Assembly (NCBI GenBank): GCA_964036275.1 | Contig: OZ038437.1 | Coordinates: 8,313,804 to 8,377,803 of the forward strand | Length of the DNA: 64,000 nucleotides | From: Litoditis marina | Taxonomy: Eukaryota > Nematoda > Chromadorea > Rhabditida > Rhabditidae | Reading direction: 5' to 3' | In this document: positions 46,371 through 58,400 of the stretch, one piece after another | How the letters are laid out: the number at the start of each line of letters is the position of its first letter | Position numbering within the stretch: the first letter of the stretch is position 1 | Made by a program: the position numbers and the translations under genes | The notes under the pieces: generated by a model | The model's input: the letters and a program-made list of their open reading frames with translations, nothing else | Database searches by the model: none | What the model was told of the DNA's origin: nothing

Positions 46371-47178
46371 GGATTTATTATTGATGAATCACTGAACTTT
46401 GCTGATCATTGTAAGAGAATAAGCAGACTTGCAAAGAGAAGAACTTTCAATTTATTCAAATCGTTGAAAGTTAAAAAACAAGACGTCCTTGTGAAACTAT
46501 ATAAGACTTATGTTCGTCCTATTGTTGAAAGTGGATGTACTGTGTTTAATTCAGATAAAGGTGCTGTAAAAGCACTTGAATCTGTGCAAAACGACTTCAC
46601 TAGGAAGTTGTTCATGAGGAAAGGAGGCTATACTTATTGTAAAGTACCTTCATCTGAAGTGCGAAATAGAATACTTGGTCTGACATCTCTCCTCAGTCGT
46701 AGAGATAGATTTGATCTGGTCATGGTGCACAAAATTTTAACTGGTCAGATAGGTTTGAAACCTTCAAACTTTTATACTTTTTCAAACTCCAGAACTAGAG
46801 GATCAAACTCAAAACTGAGTTTTCCAATACCAAAAACAAAATTGCGTCAGCAATTTTTCTCCGTGCGAGCAGGCTCAAAATACTTAAAACTAAGTAAAAA
46901 GAAGACTTTGCCATTTTCAGTTGCTGGGCTAAAACGAATAATAACATAATATTGTGACATATGTACTGTATTGACTGACTGTTTACGATGTAACTATTGC
47001 CATATTATCCATTCTTGTACTGTATATTACCTATGTTTTCGGTTCCGTGTAGAATTTGCCTCCAACTTGCTGTAATATCTTTCCGCGTTTGAACCATACT
47101 GTCTTTGCAATCTCGACAATGTTTTCCATTTTACCAATTTATCTTATCACACGCTTCATTTGCGTAATAAATTCATTC
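46371..47178 (+). mobile_element. 5'-truncated LINE (non-LTR) insertion, C-terminal RT region
   Basis: The open frame to 46949 begins GFIIDESLNFADHCKRISRL and includes LYKTYVRPIVESGCTVFNSD, LESVQNDFTRKLF and RRDRFDLVMVHKILTGQ, the post-palm part of CR1/Jockey-type reverse transcriptases. The insert is flanked by ATTATG at 46365-46370 and 47179-47184. The sequence outside the insert, CACCTATTATGATCCGATGC once joined, exists uninterrupted at 46027-46050, which shows the pre-insertion state of the repeat. About 230 bp of 3' UTR follows the stop, ending ATAAATTCATTC. Truncated at the 5' end, so not active. Confidence 0.9.
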
Positions 47179-47619
47179 ATTATGATCCGATGCTAAAAGG
47201 TCAGAATTCGAGAATATAATGGTTTCGGACGCGATTAAAACGTGAAAAACGTGAGATACAGCTGATTCGTTCCGATCGGGACATGTTTGTATATCGTAAA
47301 TGTTAATGACTCAAAACAACGGGTGGACTTTCATGGGATATAGTTTTCGATAACGTTCGATTTTTTCATGAGTTTGAAACAGTTTAAGACATACACAAAC
47401 TTCTAGTTGACGTATTGCTTGGTAGCTTGATTACTGGCAGTCGGTTCATGTTGAACACAACACTCGACTTGAAACGAGCTTAAAAATTTGATTCACAACC
47501 CTATGAACAATCACAATACCTGGGTAGTACTCTTGATACTGATCATTCAACATGTGGAGAAGTTCAGAATAAAGAGCACCAGCTGGAAAAAACTCTAAGT
47601 GATCTCAATGATCGTCGCG

Positions 47620-47715
47620 GCTGTTTTTTCAAGAGTTGTATTTGCTCAGTGGTCCACGGCGCCCCTACAAATCATAGAACCACAAGTTCGATTCCGCCCG
47701 CTTGCAAACAACCGC
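47620..47715 (+). repeat. Decayed tRNA-like fragment
   Basis: GCTCAGTGGTCCACGGCGCC resembles an A box region and AAGTTCGATTCCG a B box, spaced about 50 bp. No stem pairing good enough for a gene. Confidence 0.4.
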
Positions 47716-48029
47716 TATTCACACTTAGTCTGGTCCCAGGCTGATTTCTGGCATCTTTATTATTATTCATTTTTCAGAAAAAAAAGCAAAACCACACAAA
47801 AAAAGTAGTTCACGTGAACTATTACGTGAACTCCTTATCATTTTTCAAACTTCGTTTCTAACTTCTGAAAAGTGCCTGTTTTGTTACCGAACCACAGTGA
47901 AACACGACTGTTTGAAGAGTTGCTGAGTCACTACGTTAACTGCTATTTATGTCGTAAAACTCCCACATTACAAGTTAGCTTTCTCTTTTTTTGTATTTAT
48001 AGTTAATCATAGAATTCGAGAGGTTTCAG

Positions 48030-48071
48030 CCCTTCAAAGGCGCCATGTTTTCCGAAAAGGGCGATTACAAA
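48030..48071 (+). CDS. Candidate 42-bp exon of an unidentified gene
   Basis: After GAGGTTTCAG and before a GTGAGG donor, 14 codons read PFKGAMFSEKGDYK with coding-like composition in an AT-rich setting. No partner exon recognised. It might belong to the 5' part of the gene at 53460 or be chance. Confidence 0.25.
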
Positions 48072-48164
48072 GTGAGGTTATCAATTTCGGAACAAAAAGT
48101 TAATTGATTTCGATGACGTAATAGAACAGAGTGACAGTAATAATCTATTTCCCCAGGAATGATT

Positions 48165-48206
48165 CTCCATCTCTCTCTCCCCTCTCTCTCTCTATCTCTC
48201 TATTTG

Positions 48207-48238
<32 letters not shown>

Positions 48239-48250
48239 ACTCTCTCGTAT
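48165..48250 (+). repeat. (CT)n-rich tract
   Basis: Interrupted CT dinucleotides. Confidence 0.95.
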
Positions 48251-48685
48251 CGTGCTCTGCTTTCAGTCGCTACTCTCGTATGAATCCAGCAATTATATTT
48301 TTGTAATAGGATTCTAGAACTTTGAACACAGCAAAAATTATTGTGTACAGTATGCTCTCGTGTATTTGTCATATATGCGTATACTAACCACTTATTTTAG
48401 TTAGCCATGCAACTTCTTTGCTTTCATAAAGTCTCCCTATAATACATCATCTCAATTGCCCACACCTAAGGTCTAATAATGTTTCTATAAAAATTAGCGA
48501 CTCTTTTCAAGTTTTGTTCTTTTCGTGAAAGACAGTAAGTGAGAGTGTAAAATCCCATTATTACAGTGTAAAATATGTCGTAATTACTACACAGTAATTT
48601 ACGAAATTACCATGCATCAAGTCTTAAAAGTATGACCAGTTAGTCACACTTCTCGAAGGTTTGAATTCCATTTTGCTCATACTCT

Positions 48686-49187
48686 GTTTCACCAATCGAT
48701 GTCCTTCTACAGTAATTCAGTAGTCCATCGATTATTTGAGAGGATTTTCCTGATAAACGAGCCAATATTCTTGTTTCAATCCTCCAGAGTTTGTAGTACT
48801 AAAGATACAGAAGACACTGCCAAAATTTGGAGAAAATTCGAAAACGCCAATATACCTAACGAGTTTGTAGTACTCAGTTCGTAGTAGTCAGTGCCAAAAT
48901 AAATTCCCGTTTCTTGCCGGAATCGAACCTGCGAGCAAAAGTTTCGTAGCTGGGCGCGAACCACTGCGCTATTGGAGAACTGGCGAGCTTTGGAATCGGG
49001 GAGATATGTGCGTACGCAGCGGAAAATGAGATGTACAGTACCCTCTCGCCTTTCCGTTGGCGACGACTATAAACATACAGAAGACACTGCCAAAATTTGG
49101 AGAAAATCCACAAACGCCAATATACCAAACTTTGACCTGCAAGTTTGTGCCTACTACTGTGGAGGGTTATAAGTGGGTGGAACAAGT
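48686..49187. mobile_element. Family B element split by a SINE-like insertion with long flanking repeats
   Basis: Left end CTGTTTCACCAATCGATGTC then CTACAGTAA; right end CTACTGTGGAGGGTTATAAG and GTGGAACAAG. Between them a family 1 SINE-like copy (48884-49073, minus). About 54 bp (ACAGAAGACACTGCCAAAAT..) is present on both sides of it at 48805-48858 and 49075-49129. Confidence 0.8.
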
Positions 49188-49295
49188 TATACACACATTT
49201 GGTAATAATAACTTTGTTTCAGTCTATTTTTGCATTGGGTTTGCTCATTTCAGATAAAGCTCATAAAGTGTAGCCCAGGGCTGTTTGTATACTGT

Positions 49296-49417
49296 TAGTT
49301 AATCACACAGTCACGGGAAACATGTTGAACGCAGCACAACTAAGAAACGTGCAATGTATTGGAATGCCTCATTGGAATGCTAACTTCACGTGACTATTCA
49401 ATTCACTTATAGTATAG
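49296..49417 (+). mobile_element. Inverted-repeat element family A
   Basis: ACTGTTAGTTAATCACACAG and TCACGGGAAACATG at the left; TTCACGTGACTATTCAATTC and ACTTATAGTATA at the right. Confidence 0.85.
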
Positions 49418-49634
49418 TTCGAACTCGTTGTTTTTGGTTCGATATTCGTGAGTTGTGTAATAATAATAATAATTTATCAGTATAGTGATAGACACACATG
49501 GAATCACGAACTTGAACCATTTGAACTGACATTTGAGAAATGAAAGAAAAACTTATGCATATAGAAATTTGCAGTGTGCTCCGAGAGAAACTACCATCAT
49601 CTATGCAGTTCTCGTTTTACTGAAGGCCCAGTCG

Positions 49635-49756
49635 TAGGGTTGTTAATCGAGTTGGAAATTTCGAGTTTTTCGAGTTTCGAGTTTTTCGAGTTCGGAAATT
49701 TTCGAGTTTTTCGAGTTTCGAGTTGAACTCAGAACTCAAAATTTCGAATTTCCCTA
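49635..49756. mobile_element. hAT-like nonautonomous element filled with TTTCGAG array
   Basis: Starts TAGGGTTGTTAATCGAGTTG, ends TTCCCTA; exact 8-bp flanks CCCAGTCG at 49627-49634 and 49757-49764. Right inverted end is shortened. Confidence 0.88.
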
Positions 49757-49847
49757 CCCAGTCGATACGTATGTTTCGTACGCACATCTGTTTACTTCAT
49801 CATTATTATTCCTAGTTCACGTATCCATTTATGTAATATACAGGCGG

Positions 49848-50204
49848 TATATCGAACAGTCACGTAAAGTTAGCAATCTAGTAAGGCATCGTATAGTCTG
49901 TTTCACGAAACAATAGCCCTCTACAGTGAGATAATAAAACTTACAAGTGAATTTATCATATCTTGTAGTTGTTGTACATAGTTTAAACTTTGTGATTTCG
50001 TTTTCCACTTTGGGTACTACAAGCATACAAAACAGTAAATCTTGAATTCTGTTTGTTGATTAGATAAATGCGTTTGAATTTTCGAAAGATTACTGTAGAA
50101 AGTCATCGATTGGTGAAACGAACTATACACTTTATCATTGCACGTTTCTGAGTTCTGCTGTGTTTAACACGTTTCACGTGACTAGGCAATTGACTAATAG
50201 TATA
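49848..50204 (-). mobile_element. Family A element interrupted by a family B element
   Basis: 49848-49892 and 50130-50204 are the two parts of a family A copy; 49893-50129 is a complete family B element (TATAGTCTGTTTCACG ... GTGAAACGAACTATA). The join reads ATCG-TA-element-TA-CACT, consistent with a TA target duplication. Confidence 0.85.
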
Positions 50205-50459
50205 ACCTCATTGTATTCATTCTATTTCTGTTCATATACATGCCATCTGTGTAGGTTCAAGCGAACCGTGGTTTATCTCTATTCGAGATCTTTCCGCATA
50301 TTTGTGTCTGTTGTTTACGTGTTCTCAGTTTAACATTTTTGTGCGCCGAATGCAAAATGGGCGGAGCTTACTCATAACTGTGCACGTTCGCTCTCGATCA
50401 TATATGCGGGTCTCAGCGATCTACCAGCTGATTGCTAATTGCAAGTGTTCGAAATTTTT

Positions 50460-50548
50460 CCCTCGTTCTCTTCCCTCTCTTCCCCCCTCCTTCTCTATTA
50501 CTCTCCCCCCCCCTGTTCTCTCACTCACTCACTCACTCACTCGTTCTT

Positions 50549-50579
<31 letters not shown>

Positions 50580-50720
50580 TACTCTCTATGTCTCCATCTC
50601 TTACCTTCTTTCTCCCGCTCTCGCCCGCCCTTTCTCCCCTCTCTCTGGTTCTCTATCTTTCTTTTTCTCTCTTCCTATTTCGTTTACTTCATATCTTATT
50701 TTCTTTCTCAGTTCAGTAAC
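50460..50720 (+). repeat. CT-rich tract with CTCA units
   Basis: Contains five CTCA units and a (CT)n run of about 15 units. Confidence 0.95.
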
Positions 50721-51589
50721 CATTCATCATTTTCGCACTTTATGTTTCACCCGGTTGTGTTGGAGTTCGTAACTTGAGACGATCGCAAATATTGTTCCAC
50801 CCAATAAACCTGGTTCTACTCGTTGAAAAACAATCCGCAACATTTTCGAGAGTTTGTAGTCTCTTTCTTTCATTTGCAACTTATCGAGTTTTAGTTACTT
50901 TTGAGTTTCGATACGTTGCTAGTATCCGGATAAAAGCTCTATGAGATAAGTTCTCAGTGATAACCATTCGCTTGGCTATTAGCATGAACCTCAATATTAG
51001 GTGTTTGATATCAAACACAATCAGTAATATACTTTTATCTATTTGTTTAACTCATATAATGTCATCAATCTTTTTTTTCTCTAATGAACATGATCCCATT
51101 GTCATCTCAAACATCGAAGACTACTGCACTTTTTTCTTCTGTGTTCTATTTTCACAATGACGAATCTATGAGTCACTCGGTCAACCTCTCAGGGACGGAT
51201 ACTACTGGTAGATCAAGTCTCCCACCTGTCTGCGTCTCAATGACCAATCTGCTCTCTCACTCCTGTGCCGTTCTCGAAGACTGACATAGCAACAGCTCAA
51301 AACTTTTGTTCAACCATTTAATCACTGTAAACGAGTGTACCTAATATTCTGGCGCAACTCGAACGTGTTATTAACGTAAACTCTAGTTTGGCGCTTTTCT
51401 TGCGTGTTTTTCACAGGTTGCTTCACTTCAGACATTTCGTCTGTTGTCTCAGAGAAGTCTATTCTGAAAAACGTTTAGCCAAGTTCTATAGATTCCGCTC
51501 AGTAAACACCAGTCTGCAAACGGAACGCGTTACTGTTTACACACAAGAGTGATGTAAGTTCTGTTGATTTAGAAAAGTTCAGTAATCCC

Positions 51590-52030
51590 GCGTTTGAGAC
51601 CTCTCAGCGACCGCTAGTTGCCCTCGCTTTTCAAGTTTGTTCCGCACTCAAAGGTTGTTATTTGCAAGCAACTCAGTGGCAACCTAGACCATTTCCCCAC
51701 CATAAAGCTTCACCAACATTAGGAAAAATCAGTTCCTTTAACTCTGCGTAGGTCTACAAGAGTTAGAAAAGTACAGTAATTCCGTAGTAAATACCTCTCA
51801 GCGACCGCTAGTTGCCCTCGCTTTTCAAGTTTGTTTCGCATTCAAAAGCCAATATCTGCCTATAGCCTAGAGGCGAAACGTTGGCACTTTTTTTCGGTAT
51901 AACTCTGCATAGGCGTGAGGAAGTTATGCAAGTATTTCAAGTTCGCAAAGTGATGCAGTTTTGCAGTAGAGACCTCGCGGCGACCTCTAGTTGCTCATCC
52001 TGCTCACGTTTGTTACGTATTTGCCCGCAA
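51590..52030 (+). repeat. Three diverged tandem units of 180-192 bp
   Basis: Shared core ACCTC.C.GCGACC.CTAGTTG followed by CTC.C.TTTTCAAGTTTGTT; the third unit is the most diverged. Confidence 0.75.
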
Positions 52031-52726
52031 CTTATATGACTTTCATTTACTTGTTGTAGTTTGTTCAACATATAATCAATAATTAGCTCACGTTGTTCAC
52101 GTCTGTCACATAATCCCAAGATCATTAAAACAGTCTTCCTAACTAGAATTAACTAGAGAGAATTTAACTAGAATTGTAACTTAGTACAAACGCAACAGCC
52201 TTAAGAGCTGCTGTTTAAGAGCATCTTGAACATATATTAAAAGCGTCTTGAACATATTATATCGCCGTTCTGTCACATTAACGATGTCCATCTGTACAAT
52301 GTATGAGACCCCGTTAGATTGATCACCACAATGATACGCTTCGTGCAACATGTGAACACAAATCGTTCAAGGAACTTGCTGAGAGAAAGTTCACGATTTC
52401 TCAGTTTTTGACGTTTTACGTCGAACGCGTTCACTTCTGTAGCCACTCCGGTTTTCCCCCGAAGCTCTGCCGTTTTTGCTCCAAAGATGGGCTGAGATTA
52501 GCGTCGCAGGACCAGTTGGAAAGTGATGGCAACCCCTTCTCAAAAACCGTGTTCGTCCGGCAAAAACGGACCAAACAGCCTTGTTCCCGCCCCCTAATCC
52601 GTGCGGCAAACGGTCTTGTTTGTTCCCGATTACGCACTCGTGTTTTCGTGGTCCACACAGGAAGTGGTAGCGTATTTTTAGTCGCCAACTGACTATTCTT
52701 CGGTCACGATCATAGAAAGTGACCAT

Positions 52727-52852
52727 ACTGTTAGTCAATTGCATAGTCACGTGAAACATGTTAAACACAGCAGAACTCACGAACGTGCAATAACAAAGTG
52801 CACGATTCCACATTAGAATGCTTCACGTGACTACTCAGTTTACTGCCAGTAT
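52727..52852 (+). mobile_element. Inverted-repeat element family A, best copy
   Basis: CATACTGTTAGTCAATTGCA and TAGTCACGTGAA at the left, TTCACGTGACTACTCAGTTT and ACTGCCAGTATG at the right; a TA may be the duplicated target. Confidence 0.88.
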
Positions 52853-53459
52853 GAAACATTGTTGTAGTTTGATCATGGAACAAGTCGGTATTCATCCATT
52901 TCGACCAAAAGTAACGCGATCAAACTACAAACACTGCGGATTACGTCCATGGAACAACTGAATTCTCAATATGTTCTACTCTCGATTTATCTCCGTTTCT
53001 GTTCTTTTATACTTTCTTCTTGCTCTTGTGACTCACAGAAAGTTGTGGCGTAATTTTTGTCGTCGATTGATTTTTCTTCTGTGGATGATTTCAGCTTTCA
53101 AAACATGAAATATTTCATTATGAAAGCTGCTATTTCTCGAATGCAAAATGTTTCAGTTCTGTGTAATTGTTATTTCCCTGTTATTTCACATGTAGTATAT
53201 GTCTCTTCTATCATTCGCCTTCGAGCATTTCTCAATTTCTCTGGCCATTCTGGTTTTCCTTACTAATATCTCTCTTTTCATTTTGCCTAAATTTACCTCA
53301 TCTTTTTCTCTCCCGTTTCTCTTTCTCTACCTCTCTCTATTTCTCTGCCTTTCTCTCTGTTTCTCTCTCTCTCTCCTGCTCCCTTACTCCCTTTCTCTCC
53401 CTATCTGTTGTTTTTCTCTTTTTTCTTATTCTCTCTTTCTCTAATCCTCTCCTTCTCAG

Positions 53460-55205
53460 ATGCTGCCTCGTCTCTTACTTCTCTGCGTCTCTCTGGCCAG
53501 TGTCATAGCACAAGACTCTTTTCCAATTTCAACCGAAGAAGAGAAGAAGGTAGGTCGAAAATATTTGTTTTTGTAGAAAACTAATCTGTTTGGAGCATTT
53601 AAAAGACGGTCGAAAGCTCTGGATGTAATTTTACTGTGAGAAATTGTATGAATTGTAAGGTTTTTCTGAAGTTTGACTACGTCTGGCTGTGTAAAATTGC
53701 TACTCAATCATTTAATAATCATAATAGACGACAATATATTATAATACTTGAATTTGTTGGCGACCAAGTTTTTGTGAGCAACTCCATCAAAATGTCACTT
53801 TTCAACTTGAAAAGTGACTTCGGCATTTTTTGCAGGAAGTTTGAGAGCAATTAACTATTGGAAAAATGACTGAGTCGTAAGAGACAGCAGGGAGTATAAC
53901 TATAGGAAACGCAAGCTGTAAATGTTCTCTTGTTTTGTTGGGTTATTAGTTTGATCTCATGAAAGTTCATTTGTAAACATTGATGTGCATGTAGATCGAA
54001 CTCAATCAATCAAAACTATGAAATGATGAAATGGGCGCGCAATTTTTCTCGCACGCTGCCAAAGTCTTAGTAGGTCTTCTTAAAACGATAAGCGCCAATT
54101 GTCAGCGATTGGCCAGTTGCAAAAACGCAAAAGCAAGAGAGTATGCAGGTCAATGAGGACGCATGCTAGAAGATCTCGGCACTTTCATCCCATCCTGCGT
54201 CTCCTCAAACACACGCTATTTCTCTGCTCTTACATCCCGCCGGGATGTAAGAGACAAGAAATAGTGAGGCAGAGCGAGAGACGCAGGATGGGATGGAGGG
54301 CCGGGATCTTCTAGCATGCGTACTCTGTACACTCTCTAATCGAAGGCGTCACAAAAGTCGCTTGCTAATTGGCAGAGAACTGTCTGAGGAGAACTATAGT
54401 CCTTCCTCTAATAATACACGATTCCTAAAAGCAATTCCCCTGATTAAATAAGGACGATTATGTAGTCCAATCGTAACGCGGTCTTCCGAAGTGCAATACA
54501 TTTTCCAATTGCAGTTTAAAGGGCCGTTGACACGGTCCACATAATCGTCCTACTTTAACGAATAGGACATTGAAACACAAGGGCGAATGTTTTGAAGACA
54601 TCCTAAACAATCCAGAGATGTTTGTTTGAGATGGTCATTTTTGTTTGTCTTATGGCTTTGCTTTGAGCGTTCTCGCATGATCTTACGAACTTTTCTTTGT
54701 TTCTGTGTAAACAGGAGGGAACACTGAAGAGAGACATTCAAATTATGCATCCCATGTTGGGTTCCAACAGAACGCCATGAAATGTTGTGTATAGGGAGGG
54801 CCAAATTTATAAGTTTTGTCTCTCACTGGAATCTAACCTGCGAGAAAAAGTTTCGCAGCTGGCCACTAACCACTGCGCTACGAGAGCAAATATCCAAAAA
54901 TCTTCGGAATCGAAGAAATGTGCCCGTACACAGCGGAAATTTAGATATACAGTACCATCCCGCCTTTCCGTTGGCGACGACTATAGAGGTTCGCTAACTA
55001 TTTTTTTTTAGAAGTCGAAGCATTTCTAAGAACTGCCAGGTGTAAGATAGTAACTTGTAACATTTCGATCTTTGTAATTTTTTCCAGATCTATGACGTCA
55101 TAATAGTTGGTGGTGGTCTTACCGGTCTATCAACGGCCAGGAGGATACGAGAACATGTACCGAATGCCAGTGTGCTCATTTTGGAGGCACGGGGGCAGGT
55201 AGGGA

Positions 55206-55275
<70 letters not shown>

Positions 55276-55365
55276 AAGAGAGAAAGGAGAGAGGGGTGAA
55301 GACAGAGAGAGAGAGAATGAGAGAGAAGGGCAGATGAAGCAAGAAAGAGGGGAGAGAGAGAGTGT

Positions 55366-55409
<44 letters not shown>

Positions 55410-58400
55410 GAGTGCGGGAGAGAAAAGAAGAAAGAGAGAGAGAGAGAACAGGTAGAGTAGTAAAAATAGGAGAAGTGGAGAAAAGAGAATAAGAGATATA
55501 GAAAGAATATAGAACAGAAATGAGTTTGAACTGTATTTCTACAGGTCGGAGGCAGAGTGCGAGCGAGGAGTATGTCCACTGCGTTAGGAGACGAGTGGGT
55601 CGACCTGGGTTAGTTCGAAATGCCTCTCAAATGAAAAGATAATCTCCAAAAAAAGTGACTTCAATTTTAATCAGCAGGAAAATAATGTACCACTAGATTT
55701 TCGCAAACTCATTCATTCCTCATGATAACACGGGCACTAAACGGTGGTTTTGGCTAACTAAGTTAAAGTCGACATCCCCACTGCAAATCCTATAGTCGTC
55801 GCCAACGAAAAGGCGGGAGAGTACTGTATATCTCACTTTCCGCTGTGTATGCACACATGCCGTCGATGTCAAATCTTGCCCGATACGTGCTCTAATAGCG
55901 CAGTGGGTTACGAAACTTTTGCTCGCAGGTTTGTTACCGGAAAGAGACTGAAATTCAAACATTTGGCACTTACTATACAGTGAACATCCGAACTGTTTAC
56001 TTTGTCAGAAATCTTAGAAACACCGGCCTCTGAAAACAAGGTTCTTGTGAGTTAGATTACCTTCCAAAGTGAATTAGGAAATAACTCAAACTTCAAAAAT
56101 CAACTTTTATATTTTATTCAGTTTATTTCAGGCTCCCAGTTCATTTCGCGAGACCATTTCGCACTGACCTATTTAGCGAAAGAATTGAATATTGACCTAG
56201 TGCCACAAACTATGTGCGGCGAGCGAAGTGTCATGATAGAGGGAGTGAGGAGAAAACGGTGAGTAGTTCTCTCTCTGCATTTCTCTTCATCCCTTTCTTT
56301 CTCCGTCTCTATTCCTATTTCTCTCTATAACTTGCTTGCCTCTTTTTTCGCTCACTCTCTTTCTTCTAACTCTCTCCTTCTCGCGCCTCACTTCTCCTTC
56401 CCTCCTCTTTTTCTGCGGTTCTTTTTCTCTTTCCTTCCCCTCTTTTCCTCTAGCTCTCACTTCCTCTGTTTCGTTGGGATTTTTTTTGTATCAACCTACG
56501 ATGCACACCGTCTCTAGTCAATTAAATGCAAAGTCCTTCTCATTACCGAGTATTTTTGTTTGAATGTTTTATGAGTTGTTGATCTCGGTTACAAAATGGT
56601 AACTAAAAATCATTCAATACTCAATTTTTCTAGGGAAAACAGTCCTTCAAAGTGTCATTGGCACGCTGCCAAGGTATCAGTAAAATGAATAGAACCATAT
56701 TTCTTCCAGTCAAGCCTCCTAGCTCTCTCTCACTCCCCCTCTCTTTCTTTCTCTTCAAATCTATCTCTTGCGCTCGCTCGCCCCCCCCCCCCCCATCTCT
56801 CTCTCAACCTCTCCTTTCCAGCCAAGTCTCCTGGTCCCCCGCCCTCTCCGTCCGTCCTTCTTTCCGTGACGTCATCCAGTCTCCGGAAGTACAGTCCCTG
56901 TCCACGCAATCGGTAGCCCAATTCACGAAAAATACTGACCAGAAAAGTGCCGACGCGGCCGCAATCAACAGACTTCTCCAGGTAAATGGTGATGAATTAT
57001 TTTTTATGGTTTGATCTCGCTCTAATAGCATTGAACTACGGTGAATTCTACATATAACCGGGTTTTTAGGTAACCGAACCTTTTTTTGTAACCCATTTTT
57101 CAGGTACCTCGGTAGGTAACCGGTTGGTAACCTAGAATGAGAAACCGGTTACCAGTTTTGCTAACGCAAAATGTGGTTCTTACCGTTAGTTGGAACGGAA
57201 ACCGGATTTCAGTTTCAGGTTACTTCCAGGTTACCTGCCAAGGTAACCTGAAGAATAGGTTTCAATAAAAGTTTAAGGGTACCTTAAAACCCGGTTAGAT
57301 ATAGAGTTGACTTAGAACCACAAACAACAAAAAAGTACTGACGCTTCCGCAGTCAACCGACTTCTTCAGGTATAGAGAGTGGGAATGTAGTTTTGTAGTT
57401 CGAAGACAAAGTGCAAGTTACGACAGGACCACATACATTAAGTACTGGATAGAATTGTTAACGAATGAGCAATCATTATACCATATATATGAAAATAGTT
57501 TGAAAATCCAGAAAATAGGTCGGGAAAGACCACCCTATAAGGTGTATGTTGCCCTATTCCACTCTGTATTTGTAGTTTGATCACGTTGATTTTCCGTCAA
57601 AACTCTATAGTGTATCAAGATATAACTATAAGAAAGATTTTGTCACACCCTATAAATCGCAGGCCGTACAGAAATGTCGTTCTGAATCAGTTTTTGCTGT
57701 CAGTTCAGATAATAAATGGAGACATCAGTATTATGCTGACGCGTTCGACAAGCTATATTCGGAATGTGATCGAAGTTGGGGCTGATCTAGGGAGGTGAAG
57801 AGAAATTCGTACATTTCAACTTTCTACTCTATGAAGTGTTCCCGTTTCATTGACGTTGCACTCAGTTCAGTCGTAAAAACCCCAAATTTCAATACGTGAA
57901 ACTTCTAATAACACGCGTGGTGTCAAACAAGGTCAAAGGTCAACTTCATGGGTGTGCCACATTTCACGTAAAACTACGTGGGAAACCTGGAACACATTCC
58001 AAACATAAAATTACCGTAGTGAATCAGATTTTTGCTTTCGCTTGATAGTTTCCACTTAGTTACGTAAACAAACATCAAAACGTGAAACTCATTCCAAAAC
58101 TGTTGAAGGTTGCTGTTATACACGTAAAACTACATTAAAACGTGAAACTCTTTCCGAAACAGTTGTTGCTGTTATCCACGTAAACCTACGTGAAAAACGT
58201 GGAACACTTTGCAAACATATGCAATGTTGCCGTTTTTCACGTAAAAGTGCGTGGAACACATTCCAGACATACTCAAGGTTAACGTGGTGAATCAGTTTTT
58301 TGCTGTCGCTTTTAGATTGAACGGGCAGATAGGCGGGAGAAAGGAACGTATGTGATGCGCACCGGTTCCCATTTCGGAATACATAAAAACCACTGATGAA

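Larger units (their letters stand above)
50721..53459. other. Region upstream of the amine oxidase gene, no gene recognised
   Basis: Holds three diverged units with CGACCGCTAGTTGCC..GCTTTTCAAGTTTGTT at about 51600, 51792 and 51973, a GC-richer stretch at 52410-52690 with open frames on both strands but no recognised motif, a family A element at 52727-52852, a short inverted repeat (52861-52933) and a pyrimidine tract from 53290. Confidence 0.5.

Noticed and set aside
51084..51284. Open frame ending LLSHSCAVLED
   Set aside because: No acceptor, no partner exon and no family signature.
52391..52813. 140-codon minus-strand frame and 94-codon plus-strand frame in a GC-richer stretch
   Set aside because: No recognisable motif, no consistent splice signals and part lies in a family A repeat. 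An unknown gene cannot be excluded.
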